Of a DNA stretch of 64,000 nt, positions 34,701-41,592 are shown piece after piece (position 1 is the stretch's first letter; each line of letters begins with the position of its first letter). The position numbers were made by a program, and so were the translations under genes. Under the pieces are notes generated by a model. That model was not told the origin of the DNA. It saw only the letters and a program-made list of their open reading frames with translations, and did no database searches. Origin of the DNA: Lutraria lutraria (lineage: Eukaryota > Mollusca > Bivalvia > Venerida > Mactridae); contig OZ026847.1 in assembly GCA_964023205.1 (NCBI GenBank), positions 12,221,182-12,285,181 on the forward strand, in the 5' to 3' direction.

Positions 34701-34909
34701 CTGTTCAAGGAGCTTCCATTGTAAGAATCTCCAGTCAATTTTTGTCTATCTTCCGTGACATGAGCACATTCAATGACATGGGTGTTACCCCGTCCATCCA
34801 GCGACGTCTCGACTTTGACATAATGACTAGGCTGGTGATAACCAACGCCACCATTGAGTTCCATATTAGACATAGTAACACCATTCACAACTTGACCAGA
34901 GTCTGACAT
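3476..34909 (-). CDS. M13 zinc metallopeptidase (neprilysin/ECE-like), type II membrane protein with an inserted Ig-like domain; 21 coding exons
   Basis: Family role: M13 enzymes are ectopeptidases that cleave small peptides outside the cell; the substrate here is unknown. The 21 exons listed separately join with consistent phases to 2721 nt (906 residues plus stop). Visible in order: cytoplasmic tail (1-100), membrane segment (~101-120), Ig-like domain (134-234), Cys stalk with CLTSNC (235-250), [14 protein letters not shown] (after 251), N-terminal M13 domain, substrate-binding NAFY (709-712), zinc motif HEITH (750-754), ENIAD (803-807; third zinc ligand E803 and catalytic Asp D807) and terminal CSVW. 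All catalytic residues are present, so it should be active. Without the Ig exon it is 805 residues, close to the usual 700-800 of the family. Introns carry most of the repeats in 3.5-34.5 kb. The promoter and 5' noncoding exons are not resolved; neprilysin versus ECE subtype cannot be decided by eye. Confidence 0.96.
4095..4285 (-). mobile_element. tRNA-derived SINE, family III (inverted)
   Basis: Body CTGATTCTAACCAGTACTAA, AATTTTCATGGAAGGGTATA, GGGACTTGGAATCAAACCTG (reverse B box), ends at the tRNA-like head near ACATCAACCACGACTCC. Confidence 0.72.
4329..4501 (-). CDS. M13 peptidase exon 20
   Basis: 173 nt, phase 0-2, acceptor TCTATTCAG... GCTTATAAG and donor GTCAG|GTACTG. It encodes [12 protein letters not shown] through the conserved [16 protein letters not shown] and ends in AHSPGPVR. 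The His of HSPG is the conserved active-site histidine of M13 enzymes. Confidence 0.95.
4706..4771 (-). CDS. M13 peptidase exon 19: ENIADNGG (third zinc ligand)
   Basis: 66 nt, 22 codons, phase 0-0, acceptor TTAACAG and donor CAGG|GTATG. It encodes [20 protein letters not shown] then YR. E803 of ENIAD is the third zinc ligand and D807 the conserved catalytic-site aspartate. Confidence 0.95.
4971..5200 (+). mobile_element. tRNA-derived SINE, family I
   Basis: tRNA-like head (GCCTCTGTGGTTGCCGACTT, B box GGGTTCGAGCCC), then a conserved body GACCATGTCTCTTTATGTGA, GATGGGAGTCTAGTACTAGT, and a tail rich in AAACAAA. Same family at 26146 and 32555. Confidence 0.8.
5391..5494 (-). CDS. M13 peptidase exon 18
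   Basis: 104 nt, phase 1-0, acceptor ATGCAG and donor GATAAT|GTAAAA. It encodes [20 protein letters not shown], then [15 protein letters not shown]. This is the conserved 'Gr.yd..Gn...WW.......F....C...qY' segment after the zinc helix. Confidence 0.94.
5630..5815. repeat. Interspersed repeat, copy 1 of a ~190 bp pair
   Basis: Shares AATCAAAGTACTGAAAATAC, CATAGACT(T/A)GCACTGCAA and GAGTAACGGCTATGG-type segments in order with 8028-8220. Confidence 0.75.
6183..6250 (-). CDS. M13 peptidase exon 17: zinc-binding HEITH helix
   Basis: 68 nt, phase 2-1, acceptor TAATTATAG and donor ACAAAG|GTAATA. It encodes [20 protein letters not shown] followed by DKG. HExxH at residues 750-754 gives two zinc ligands (H750, H754) and the catalytic base E751; G-H-E-I-T-H-x-F-D is the M13 signature. 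Confidence 0.96.
6451..7840 (+). mobile_element. Pearl-like / Helitron-associated element, family A, seven core monomers
   Basis: Left end ACTAGAACTATC...ATACCCCCAGATG. The core is seven tandem monomers of ~150-168 bp, each starting near AAAGGGCCATAACTCAGTG (6620, 6777, 6926, 7093, 7261, 7428, 7596). An ACCG/GACC tetranucleotide tract (~7746-7785) follows, and the right end reads CTGGGGGTATAATAA. The ends share an inverted ATACCCCCAGAT. This plan matches bivalve pearl-type non-autonomous elements. It lies in the peptidase intron between exons 16 and 17. Confidence 0.8.
7862..7999. repeat. Long inverted repeat, arms ~38 bp
   Basis: Arms ATACATGGTTGGTG..GGAGATGGAGAAGGTTTAT and its complement, with a ~55-bp centre that has its own partial palindrome (AAGCGAATCTTGGC / GCCAAGATACGCTT). 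It sits between the pearl-like element and the repeat at 8028. Confidence 0.85.
8028..8220. repeat. Interspersed repeat, copy 2 of a ~190 bp pair
   Basis: Same orientation and order of segments as 5630-5815, with scattered substitutions and a small insertion (AAACATACCGGTAATA). Confidence 0.75.
8370..8421 (-). CDS. M13 peptidase exon 16
   Basis: 52 nt, phase 1-2, acceptor TTGTTTCAG and donor CCAAA|GTAAGT. It encodes [18 protein letters not shown], the strongly conserved 'i.fPAgilQ.PFf...' strand leading into the zinc helix. Confidence 0.93.
8957..9050 (+). mobile_element. CAGT-end MITE, family 1 (internally deleted)
   Basis: CAGTCAAACCTGTGAACAAA at the left, CAGATTAGACTG-TA at the right; the central half of the ~170-bp element is missing. 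Confidence 0.75.
9158..9216 (-). CDS. M13 peptidase exon 15: NAFY substrate-binding motif
   Basis: 59 nt, phase 2-1, acceptor AAATTACAG and donor GAGATAG|GTTTGT. It encodes [21 protein letters not shown](F/Y)Y is the conserved M13 motif whose Asn and Ala backbone hold the substrate (residues 709-712 here). Confidence 0.93.
9598..9701 (-). CDS. M13 peptidase exon 14
   Basis: 104 nt, phase 0-2, acceptor TTTTTTCCAG and donor GATGT|GTAAGT. It encodes [20 protein letters not shown] then [15 protein letters not shown]. This is the 'yf.N.l.......l..l..pvd...W' region, with the W on the next exon. Confidence 0.92.
9955..10105. repeat. Degenerate GGGGTTAG array
   Basis: About seven units of ~20 bp sharing (A/G)GGGTTAGTTT and a spacer like AAGTACAA. 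Confidence 0.75.
10397..10474 (-). CDS. M13 peptidase exon 13
   Basis: 78 nt, 26 codons, phase 0-0, acceptor TTTTCAG and donor ATAGAT|GTAAGT. It encodes [20 protein letters not shown] then DKKIID, the family 'a..i...iGyPd.i.d...ld' segment. Confidence 0.93.
11318..11416 (-). CDS. M13 peptidase exon 12
   Basis: 99 nt, 33 codons, phase 0-0, acceptor TTTCAG and donor GAGAAG|GTATGA. It encodes [20 protein letters not shown] and [13 protein letters not shown], matching the family signature 'mi..lr.aF...l....WMd..Tr..A.eKa'. Confidence 0.95.
13171..13290 (-). CDS. M13 peptidase exon 11
   Basis: 120 nt, 40 codons, phase 0-0, acceptor TTTGTAG and donor GATGTT|GTAAGT. It encodes [20 protein letters not shown] then [20 protein letters not shown]. 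This is the conserved 'RW..Cv..v....g.a.g..fv...f...sk' segment. Confidence 0.95.
13430..14690. repeat. 43-bp minisatellite, ~29 copies
   Basis: Unit CCTCCTCTTCATATACATAA / CCAATCCTCAAAGTGCATTG / GAC, period 43. Variants (CTTCATAGTG, GTACATAACC, extra CGAT) occur in blocks. In the peptidase intron between exons 10 and 11. Confidence 0.95.
14818..14935 (+). mobile_element. tRNA-derived SINE, family II (truncated)
   Basis: TAATCTCTGACTATTTATCA, CTAGCCCCTCGCCACATTGA, GTTCAAATCCCATC (B box), GTCTGAGGAAGCTGCCCAGC. Next to the 43-bp minisatellite. Confidence 0.68.
15051..15153 (-). CDS. M13 peptidase exon 10
   Basis: 103 nt, phase 2-0, acceptor TATATTTCAG and donor TTAGAG|GTAATC. It encodes [20 protein letters not shown] and the following [14 protein letters not shown], a helical segment of the M13 N-terminal domain. 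The 43-bp minisatellite lies in the next intron. Confidence 0.93.
15542..15666 (-). CDS. M13 peptidase exon 9
   Basis: 125 nt, phase 0-2, acceptor CTATTTTAG. It encodes [11 protein letters not shown] through LLQQEDKK. The donor consistent with phase and homology is AAAAA|GTTGGT, a weak 5' splice site; the other nearby GT gives the wrong phase. The joined residues read [12 protein letters not shown], as the family expects ('...vv.nYl.wr'). Confidence 0.88.
16478..16564 (-). CDS. M13 peptidase exon 8
   Basis: 87 nt, 29 codons, phase 0-0, acceptor ATGTTTCAG and donor CAAAT|GTAAGT. It encodes [20 protein letters not shown], then GTLQRKIPN, matching family 'YNkmtl.eLq...p'. A CAGT-end MITE begins at 16578, only 12 bp beyond the acceptor AG, so the branch point must lie inside the insertion. 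Confidence 0.93.
16578..16737 (+). mobile_element. CAGT-end MITE, family 1 (right end lost into (TC)n)
   Basis: Starts CAGTCAAATCTGTGAACAAA after TA, 12 bp beyond the acceptor AG of peptidase exon 8. The right terminus is replaced by the TC microsatellite. Confidence 0.75.
16740..16791. repeat. (TC)n microsatellite
   Basis: About 26 uninterrupted TC units at the broken right end of a CAGT-end MITE. Confidence 0.97.
16880..17105 (-). mobile_element. tRNA-derived SINE, family III (inverted)
   Basis: CGTATTCTAACCAGCACTAA, TTTTCATAGAAGGGTATGAT, GGGTTACAAATTCAGTGCAC, AAACCACTGGACCACAGCC. Ends ~25 bp from peptidase exon 7. Confidence 0.75.
17129..17308 (-). CDS. M13 peptidase exon 7
   Basis: 180 nt, phase 0-0, acceptor TTTACAG and donor CTAGG|GTATGT. 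It encodes [15 protein letters not shown], the conserved 'D.PgLglPsReyYl' motif, and helices up to [10 protein letters not shown] reverse-oriented SINE copy (16880-17105) ends ~25 bp inside the downstream intron. Confidence 0.95.
17334..17628. repeat. 37-bp tandem repeat, ~8 copies
   Basis: Unit GTGAATTAATATGGTCCGAT / CTTATAAAACTTGTAGA, period 37, few differences between copies, so recent. It begins ~25 bp outside peptidase exon 7, in the intron to exon 6. Confidence 0.95.
17900..18069 (+). mobile_element. CAGT-end MITE, family 1 (full length, 170 bp)
   Basis: Complete copy, CAGTCAAATCTGTGTACAAA to CAGGTTTGACTG, with TA on both sides. It lies in the intron between exons 6 and 7. Confidence 0.85.
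18161..18366 (-). CDS. M13 peptidase exon 6
   Basis: 206 nt, phase 1-0, acceptor TTTTTCAAG and donor ATACAG|GTTTGA. It encodes the 'lGGWPv' segment ([14 protein letters not shown]) and '[15 protein letters not shown]', which correspond to the conserved GGWP and DDKNS motifs of the M13 N-terminal domain. Confidence 0.94.
18575..18658 (-). CDS. M13 peptidase exon 5
   Basis: 84 nt, phase 1-1, acceptor ATATTTCAG and donor ACAT|GTAAGT. It encodes [20 protein letters not shown] followed by LYQSCINT. This matches the family segment 'A..KAK.LY.SC.N' of the N-terminal M13 domain. The acceptor lies in ordinary intron sequence; the Tigger-like element starts ~490 bp further up the intron. Confidence 0.92.
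18747..18940. mobile_element. Foldback element, TTTGGAGTGCT family, copy 1
   Basis: Left TTTATTTGGAGTGCTTCGAC with GGGTAGGTAGGTAGGG, right GTAGGAGGACTCCAAACAAA; two-fold symmetric around an AT-rich centre. Immediately upstream on the plus axis of the Tigger-like element. Confidence 0.7.
19147..21002. mobile_element. Non-autonomous Tigger/pogo-like DNA transposon (1856 bp)
   Basis: Terminal inverted repeats CAGTTGAATCTCGTTATGTC / complement of GATAACGAGATTCAACTG, flanked by TA on both sides (19145-19146, 21003-21004). Subterminal repeats of the type TTATNTCAAA(AT)TTTCGG occur at both ends. No transposase ORF is present. TA target and CAGT..ACTG ends fit the Tc1/mariner-pogo group. It lies in the intron between exons 4 and 5. 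Confidence 0.85.
20025..20500. repeat. Diverged internal duplication inside the Tigger-like element
   Basis: Two ~230-bp stretches (about 20025-20255 and 20285-20500) share GGGTGTTTCACTA(A/T)A(A/G)ATCGG, AGCGGAGGATT and CTATAAT..AACCTGCG(G/A)AACGCT in the same order, so the element has an old internal tandem duplication. Confidence 0.7.
21365..21605. repeat. GC-richer interspersed repeat (AAAGGGGAAA ... TTCGGCCC)
   Basis: GAAAGGGGAAAGGGGAAAAT and GGGCCGTATTCGGCCC recall, in inverse order, GGGGCCGAAATTCGGCCCCA and TTCCCCTTTTCCCT at 49385-49720. Possibly one family. Confidence 0.45.
21673..21834 (-). CDS. M13 peptidase exon 4: [14 protein letters not shown] segment
   Basis: 162 nt, phase 1-1, acceptor TTTTTGCAG and donor GAGAG|GTATGG. 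It encodes [20 protein letters not shown] and ACGNW, the N-terminal signature of peptidase family M13, with the cysteines of the first conserved disulfides. Confidence 0.94.
22131..22345 (+). mobile_element. tRNA-derived SINE, family II
   Basis: Head GGCCTCCGTGGCCAAGTGGC, B box AGAGTTCGAATTT, Ser/Leu-like long variable region (GACTAGTACTCACTAGTCAG). Ends in AAATAAAAAGATG. It lies 20 bp from peptidase exon 3. Confidence 0.8.
22365..22412 (-). CDS. M13 peptidase exon 3: Cys stalk (CLTSNC)
   Basis: This is a 48-nt micro-exon, phase 1-1, with acceptor TTATTTATAG and donor ACAG|GTAAAA. It encodes [16 protein letters not shown], the conserved Cys-x5-Cys segment that opens the M13 ectodomain in neprilysin and ECE. 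It is too short for ORF finders and was found by motif and splice sites. Confidence 0.9.
22703..23091. mobile_element. TIR element with TTTAAAGTCCCAT ends (389 bp)
   Basis: Left end TTTAAAGTCCCATAA, right end CTAATGGGACTTTAAA, a short inverted pair. The right half reappears at 48040. It lies only ~20 bp inside the intron after the donor of the Ig exon. Confidence 0.75.
23114..23416 (-). CDS. M13 peptidase exon 2: Ig-like domain on a phase 1-1 exon
   Basis: This exon of 303 nt (101 codons) has acceptor TTTTTTTTCAG and donor ATTAG|GTAAGT. It starts and ends in phase 1, matching the donor of exon 1 and the acceptor of exon 3. The residues form a classical Ig fold pattern: B-strand VTLLC (C161), C-strand FWW (W187/W188) and F-strand GKFTC (C214), 53 residues between the cysteines. 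NLT and NVS are possible glycosylation sites. It is symmetric, so it could be skipped without a frameshift. Membership of this transcript is inferred from strand, position and phase. It could instead belong to an unseen nested gene, but no neighbouring Ig exon was found. Confidence 0.8.
25420..25530 (+). mobile_element. tRNA-derived SINE, family IV
   Basis: GTGTAGTATATTGTATTTAT, GAATTGGCTGGAATATTCAC, then a degenerate tRNA head CAGCCCGCAAGCAGGAGGTC and B box GTTCAAGCCCCGCATC, GGTACATTATTTTCCTC. Related to 56271 and 56541. Confidence 0.7.
25688..25767. repeat. ~78 bp near-perfect palindrome (TCGAGGG family), copy 1
   Basis: Left arm TCGAGGGTTCAGCGCAACAG pairs with right arm ending GCGATGAGCCCTCGA. 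The centre is CATATTGAAATAAGAACAAG. Confidence 0.85.
26146..26372 (+). mobile_element. tRNA-derived SINE, family I
   Basis: Head CTCAGTGGTTAAGTGGTTAA, GCTGACTTCAAATCACTG, B box GAGTTGAGCCC; body and AAACAAACAAA tail as in the 4971 copy. Confidence 0.82.
27190..27590. repeat. Tandem ~140-150 bp repeat, about three degenerate copies
   Basis: Units starting near ACAAAG(GG)CCATAAATC at 27191, 27341 and 27480 share the segment 'AAATCCCTTGAGAAAT'. This resembles a pearl core array but no element ends were identified. Confidence 0.6.
28225..28427 (-). mobile_element. CAGT-end MITE, family 1 (inverted, rearranged)
   Basis: Reverse orientation with GAATAAAGGCC subrepeats; the right part carries a short duplication (TTCCCATCAGACG twice). 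Ends at TTTGGCTG-TA. Confidence 0.65.
29640..30115. repeat. Degenerate purine-rich array (GAGAGGTCT..AAAATT)
   Basis: Irregular ~25-35 bp units of the form GAGAGGTCTGGATAAAGAGT; one strand is mostly A/G. Confidence 0.75.
30491..30688. mobile_element. Foldback element, TTTGGAGTGCT family, copy 2
   Basis: AGGCTGAAAATAAAACTAAG ... GAGTGCTCTAACCCAGAATT ... GTAGCACTCC ... TTTTATTTTCGGCCTAAA; symmetric ends. Confidence 0.75.
30930..31089. mobile_element. Foldback element, TTTGGAGTGCT family, copy 3
   Basis: AAAATAAGTTTGTCTGGAGT at the left and GGAGCACTGCAAACAAACTT with TATTTCCAGCCTAAA at the right; only ~240 bp from copy 2. Confidence 0.7.
31607..31827. mobile_element. Foldback element with TAAGGCCAGAAAAAA ends
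   Basis: Left TAAGGCCAGAAAAAA, right TTTTTTTCTGGCCTTA, about 220 bp; a related left end is seen at ~25945. Confidence 0.65.
32555..32800 (-). mobile_element. tRNA-derived SINE, family I (inverted)
   Basis: Reverse complement of the family: GGGGCTCAAACCTACGACCC marks the B box, CTTAACCACTTGACCACAGA the head. Confidence 0.8.
32880..33080. repeat. Interspersed repeat (GGTTACCAGAAACAA family), copy 2
   Basis: TTTCTGGTTATATGCTCATT, CTGCTCTTGAAAGCAAGTG, AAATTAGGGTAGGTTTAGGT, AACCAGAAATAATCAATT. Shorter pieces occur at ~26390-26445, ~31130-31215 and ~38975-39020. Confidence 0.65.
33451..33497 (+). mobile_element. CAGT-end MITE, family 1 (right-end fragment)
   Basis: Only the terminal ~47 bp: CCAGAGGTGGCCCTTAACAA then GATTTGATTG-TA. 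Confidence 0.6.
34510..34909 (-). CDS. M13 peptidase exon 1: start codon, cytoplasmic tail, membrane anchor
   Basis: It encodes 133 codons plus 1 nt. The first ATG opens a hydrophilic, Ser/Asn/Asp-rich tail. A basic patch (QRRWNFREK) is followed by a ~20-residue hydrophobic segment ([20 protein letters not shown]), then a Lys-rich, Cys-containing stalk (KADCPC). The charge pattern predicts N-in, C-out topology, as in M13 enzymes. The donor is AATG|GTAAGT and the exon ends in phase 1. A candidate acceptor for an upstream noncoding exon is the AG at 34942-34943. Confidence 0.9.
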
Positions 34910-36437
34910 TCCCTTTGTGTGTCCTCCAAGGTAAAAAGTAGCTGAACACTTTTATTTGATATAGTAGACTGCAACATTTACAAAAAAATCCACTTCAATT
35001 TAGCAATGTTTACAAAAAATTAATAAATAGCATAACTAAGTCACACCAGTTAAAAATCACTGTTCTTCATCAATACTAAAAATAAATTGATCACTAAATA
35101 AACTGCACCACTGGAGAAATGATATTCACGCTGTGTTAAATTTAACGGTGGAGGAATTAAGTTACTTTCAGATCAATGCAAAAAATACTATAAAAATTAC
35201 TAATTCATGACAATTACCAACCTACAATACAAAATATCGTCACAACGCTGATAGAAATGATATTTAAAAATTGTATATACACCAACTACCAATTAAATCA
35301 TGGATATTTAATTGCAGGTATAGTCACCAACTCTATTGATCTTTTATTGAGTTGAGATCAACTGACAAATGTAAAGTCATTATTTTCAAAAAATCATCCG
35401 AGCGTTAACATTAATTATTTTCATTCCATAAATTATTTTTTGTATTTTCCATTGTTAATAATCCAATGTATAATCAATAGCTGATTGATTTGACTCTCTG
35501 AAGTTGAAAGCATGATAATTAAAAACTTATCTCAGGCTGTTTAAAATCCTAACATATTCCAATCAGCAAGGTTATTTTCATTTGATTAAGACACACAAAA
35601 ACTACGATCTCACACACCGAAACATCTTCCTATAAAGTCTATAGCAGTTAACTGAATAGAACACCAGAAATCACTGCTTAAATTTTAAATATAAGCCTCA
35701 GATCATCTGTACTTAAACTCCATGTGTAATGCTTTAAAAACATGACAAGAATGCAGGATTCAAATAGTTTAGAACATTGAAGCACAACTGATAGCTGTTA
35801 TCCTGATCATCAAACTGTATCATTCATTTATAGACAATATATCCATGACAAATTTGGAGAGATAATGTCAAGTGAAATACGCCTGCTATTCACCAGTGCT
35901 GAATGGAAGATAGGCACACCAGGTCATACAGACTTCTCATACACCAAATACAATAATAATCCATCCATTCTTTTGAACCATTTTCGCTAATAAAAATCTG
36001 CCCTCAGTAACTCCCTATCGAAATAACACTGACATTGTAAAGAGCGTTAAACGACCAAATAACAGCAAGTTTGCGCTAAACATCCCTCATCAATATTACA
36101 TCTAATTCTGTGGTAACTTCTAAATTTATTTCAAATTCTGATCTCGTCAACTCTGGTCTCCGCAGTAAGCTAGTTTATGCTAATATATTTGACAGTGGTG
36201 ATGCTGTTGTATTCCCAAAAGCCGTTAAATCCAAATTGTGTGAGAATGTGTTTATATCGAGAAAATATTATTAATTTCACTGTAGGGGTGAGAAACCTTT
36301 AACATTTTGCTTGTTAACTTGAAAACTACCAGTTATTATGTAATACAAGTACCATCTATTCTCTAATAAATGCCCTTATTCAAATCAATGTCACCAACAT
36401 TTGGAGAGAAAAAAAATCATGTGTCATTAAAAAATTA

Positions 36438-36612
36438 CAGTCAAACCTATGAACAAAGACAACCCTTGAGAAATACATAATGTGGCCTTTATTGACAGAC
36501 AGCCTTTATTCAGAGGTAATTTTGTTCTAAATAATCAATAAGTTTTTTTTTAAAAGGATGGCCTTTATTCACAGGGTGGACTTTAAATGGAGGTGGCTGC
36601 TATGTTTGACTG
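36438..36612 (+). mobile_element. CAGT-end MITE, family 1 (full length)
   Basis: CAGTCAAACCTATGAACAAA to TATGTTTGACTG, TA flanks on both sides. Confidence 0.82.
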
Positions 36613-37684
36613 TATGTCTAAATTACCTACAAAAAAAACTAAAAATCTACAAAACGTCAGCTTCACACAATTAAGTATTCTTGAATGTAACATACCAAGG
36701 CGCATTTATTTGGAAATAATTGGTACATGAATAAGTTAATATGCATGCATACATATTTTATGTTTTACATACTTTGAATTTATTCAGAAACAGAAAAATT
36801 ATATCCATTTCATATATATCTAGGAGTTTTTGCTATAAAACAGAAAAATGAGATACAAACACAAAAAGGAAGAAAATTTAAGAATCAACCATCATAACCA
36901 ATGAACAATATCGTAAAATTGCTACTGCATTACTATAATGATAAAAATACCATTTAAATTTTCAAAATAAGAGCGTTTCTTATAAAGCTAAAATGATAAT
37001 TGGTGTAAAAAAATATATAAAATACTTAACTAATTTGAGTGTCTTTACATTAAATTTGCCTTCTTATAACAGTCAACATAAAAAATAATTTATTATCACT
37101 TTTTTCTTGAGTGGACTATGGTAATAAAGTCAAGTTTCCAAGAAAAGAATCATAATTTAATACTGTGCAGGAAATAAGAAAAAATAAACACTTTATAAAT
37201 CAAAATGTCAGAAAATGATTTATCCGCTTTTTATCTTTATTTTATCTGATCAAAATGATTCTTTTATCATCGTTTTATTATTTTTATTAAATTCTCAGAA
37301 TGAACTTGGCATGTTAAATATCTCCGACCGAGTGAGTAATTTTTTCACCCAGCACACCATTATATTTCATTGTTGTTTTTTGGTTTTCAATCCATTTGAG
37401 TGATAAACAAAATCAACAGCCAATTTTTTCAAATATCAAATGAGGAATTGATTTAGAGAACTCAGTAGGCATGAGTTCACTTCATTAAAAAGAAATTAAT
37501 TAAGTAAACACACAAGGTAAACAATTTCATCAGAATTTTACTGAGAAAACAAACACTACAAAACAGATGTTGAAATACCTTTAAAATGTTAAACAAGTCT
37601 TTCATTAAGCATTTAAATCAAGTTTTTGATTACTCTCAGTCTTTATAAACACATCAGCATTATTACAGTAATAATTGCCCTATA

Positions 37685-38060
37685 ACTGTCCCACTCTCAC
37701 CTGTGTAGCTACCATAATAAATGCACCATTAAAATATTTTTTGTTAAATATAAAGGCAGCTTTTCACAAAATGCACTGATTTCATATTTATCATGCATAA
37801 CCATTTTAGCATATTCTTGATCATCATATTTTCAGATATGTAACTATCACAATAAATGCACCATATTATTATATTTTTCTCATAATTGCAAGCTACCATA
37901 AAAATGCCCTGTCATATTTTCATATATATAATTATCATTACAAAATGCATGATTATACTACTTTTCACTCAATTTCAGAAATACCATAATAAATGCTCCA
38001 TTACATTCTCATGTGATTGCACAACTATCATAATAAAAACACCACTACTTTATCCTCACT
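37685..38060. repeat. Degenerate repeat around CCATAATAAATGCACCAT
   Basis: Five to six units of ~65 bp, each with (A)CTA(C/T)CA(T/C)AATAAATGC(A)CCAT followed by an AT-rich spacer. Confidence 0.65.
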
Positions 38061-38594
38061 TCACTGAAAAACATTATCCATCATCTTAACAGGCTTATTT
38101 TTCCGATAACAACAGAATGCAACAAAATGAATCCAACTGTTCACCACATCGTCAAACCAATGCAAATTTATATCAGCAATATTCCATATACGTAAAATTA
38201 AACACTATATTGTATTGATCAACAGCATTTTATGTATGTCAGTGTTTAACATATCCTTGTTTTGTGGTGTCACATGTTTACTCATGTATATCACATCCCT
38301 ACTATCAAGTCGCACCATAATTGTTGCCACTAATTAACCATCAGTTAGTCCAATTTCTTTACATCTCTACATAGCTGAATCATGAATCATATGATGGTTT
38401 TTCACAGGCTTATCCATATGAAAATATATAATTTACATTATGACAAGTTAATTATACATGTATAAATTTGTGGAAAATGATTCAGTCTGTCACCAACTCA
38501 AGAAAACATTTACATTTTCTTTGAAGTGTCGTAGATAAAATTAATCTGTTTCAGATTTTTACATTGAACACATCACCACAACAGCCGGAGGCAA

Positions 38595-38757
38595 ATAAAT
38601 CATTTTCACATTTCAATAATCATCAATTTCACATTTTCATTATTAATCCATTATAAATTTCACATTTTTGTAATAAATCTATTTAAAATTTCACATTGTC
38701 ATTATTAATCCATTCTAGATTTCACAGTATCATTATTAATCTATTATAAATGTCACT
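38595..38757. repeat. Degenerate ~33-bp repeat (TTTCACATTTTCATTATTAA)
   Basis: Four to five units alternating TTTCACA and ATTATTAATC(C/T)ATTATAA. Confidence 0.75.
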
Positions 38758-40746
38758 TTTTTCCCAATCACAGAGGGGGGGGGGGTCTGATTTCATTACT
38801 TTAACTGTATTATGATGTTTCTTTGATACAGATGTGAAAAAAGTATATGTTTCTAGCTATATGATCTACCTTAATTTTGTCCCAGTGACCTTCAACTGCT
38901 CATTAGGTCAGAGGAACGATACATCCCATTTCTCACTTTTTTTTACCATTCCGCATGATAACAATAAAAGCCCTCTCTACCCCGATTTTAATGAGCATGT
39001 GACCAGAAACAACCATTTTTTTACATTTAAAAACATTATGAAGTTTTGAAACTTTAAAAATGTGAATATTGCTTTTTATGAAAATTAAAAATATTTCACA
39101 TTAGTCAGTAATTTTCACATGTGGTGATCATTTAATTTTCACATTCTATGATCTTATCACTCATTATTTCACATTTTGTCCAGGAAGGTTTCACATTTTG
39201 AAGAGAAAAATTTCACATTTTGTGAAATCACAAAAAATATTCTTGAAATCTATATGCTGCAAGGAAAAATTTGAAATCAATTAAATCATGGTGCATATTT
39301 TATGAAAGTTTAAAAAAAATGAGTTTCAATTACTAAATTGAATTTTATAAGCAATGACTGTATACATGTAAGTAAAAAAAGCTCTGAAATTGGACACATC
39401 CTGTTCTTGGTTTAGTCCAGTTTCCTAAATGGTTTTCAAAATACCAGTAACAAAGCTACACCTGATTTTGGAGATCAGTCATAGAATGCATCCTTTTCAT
39501 TGGATAATTATCAAATTATATTCAAAACCAACCAATCAGATTCAAGCATTAATTTTGTAGACTGGTGTATATTTTGTTCATGTAATTTGAATATTGCTGA
39601 AAAAAAATCAATATTTATGAAGTTTTGTAAATGCATCAGTAGAAAATGTAGTAATTATACTGAAAATAATAAATAAATAGATTCTGTTTTGCCTGGCAAA
39701 GAAAAAGTTATGATTATTGGACAAAAAGCCTGTGTTCACAATAAATCAATCTTGTTGTACTTACTATAAGCTGAACAGAGAAATAATTTAACGCTATCTT
39801 GACAATTGAGAGTCAATATTATTACAATAACTTAGAGAGAGTTAAATATTACTAGGTTCATGTAACAATGTAAGACTTAAGATTATGACACTGATAATGA
39901 AGACTTGTGAAATTTTACTATAACTATACTGTAACCGAATTCTCCCCTGGGTAGCACAAGGGAAAATTTGGCAACAGTAATTCTGACGGACACTGTCAGA
40001 ATTCCTCAATCTGGCTATTCTACAATTTTGCTGCCACCATCCAAGTTAGGCTTGGAAACTCTATAGGTGTAATAATACACAAGATGTTATTTTGATTAAT
40101 TTTATTTCTTTCATTCACACACATACATACGATTAATATCCAAAGTTTCAAATAGTAATTATTCAAATAATGATGAGTACAAATTAATACAAGTAAGAAA
40201 TAACTTTCAATGAGATATACTGGAACAATGCTATTAAACTCTTAACTCCAAAAAGTCTCCCAAAAGAACTCCCCCATTTGCTTATATACCCTTTATTATG
40301 TAACAGACCTGAAATATGCAAATTAGACCTGAGTTTTTCAGGTTGATACCTGAAGTTTTCTGGATATAGTGAAATTCGATCTATTTCTACGGGTTTTTCT
40401 ACACTCATCCGTAAAGTGATACACCAAATGAAGATAAGACACAGAATGGTATAACACTATATCTAACACACCTATCTTAAACAATTAGGATCACAGGATT
40501 TAATTAAAATAAAACCCGGGCCAGTACACTGTAAGCAAATTTGCAACACTACTATGTGAAAGTCTACTATAACTATCAGTACTATTATGAAATTTTACTA
40601 TAACTGCTATGTGAAATTTGAAAACAATGCAGTAACTGATGATATCTTGTCTTAGCCAAATTCAGAATTGTCTTGGAAATCTAACAAATAACTTTCTAGC
40701 AGTCATGTACTCATAAAGCATACATTTATTGATACAATAGATAATA

Positions 40747-40970
40747 CAGTCAAACCTGTTAACAAAAACCACCCTCGGGAAAGACAAATTGTTGCTTTTA
40801 TTGACAGGTGGTCTTTATTTGGTGATCATTTTGTTCTAAATAATAAATGACAGTTTTTGAAAGAATGGCCTTTTCATACAGGATGGCCTTAATTCAGAGG
40901 TGGCTGCTAAGACAAGTTTCACTGTTGAAGTCTTCTGAGTAAGGGACCTACTGTGTACAAGGTTTGACTG
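40747..40970 (+). mobile_element. CAGT-end MITE, family 1 (extended right end)
   Basis: Full copy with ~45 extra bp before a second terminus (CAAGTTTCACTG...CAAGGTTTGACTG), TA flanks. Confidence 0.78.
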
Positions 40971-41514
40971 TACCTCACTCCTCCACAAACTTTGACCAGT
41001 AGAAAATAAACAAAGATAACCGAGATGTGGCCTAAGGCTATGTAACATTAATCTTAGGATTATCATAACAAGAAATGTGACATAAAAATCTGTTGTTACA
41101 TAAATAAGGATATACACTAAGTCACTTAAGTGTATTGATATTAACCTTGTGACATTTGTGATAGTGTTTATCTCAACTGTTTTTTAGGGCTTCTTAATAT
41201 AATTATTTATCATTAGATCAAGCTAGCTTCTTGTTACATTCACAAATTTCATAAAGGGAATAAGGGATCATAATGTAGGCATTGATAGCCTAGTATATCA
41301 TAAACAATAATTGTTACATAGAACTTCTAAACTTGGATAAATTCCCTCTGAGCTACCTTTTAAAAAAGGAGTTAGTTCAGTTGCTTAAATATTCAGTTCA
41401 CCATAGCTGGACCTTCATCCAATTTATGTTGATCCGATTTTTAACAGTTTATTTGACAGCTATGGTCATTTCAGAGCTGCCCCAGAGAGAGAAGATACAG
41501 TATAAATGGACATT

Positions 41515-41592
41515 TCGAGGGCTCAGCGCAACACTGTCGTAACTTGCTCTTATTTCTATATGAGTTACAACACTGTCGCGTTAAACCCTCGA
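41515..41592. repeat. ~78 bp palindrome (TCGAGGG family), copy 2
   Basis: TCGAGGGCTCAGCGCAACAC ... GTCGCGTTAAACCCTCGA; same arms and centre as copy 1. Confidence 0.85.
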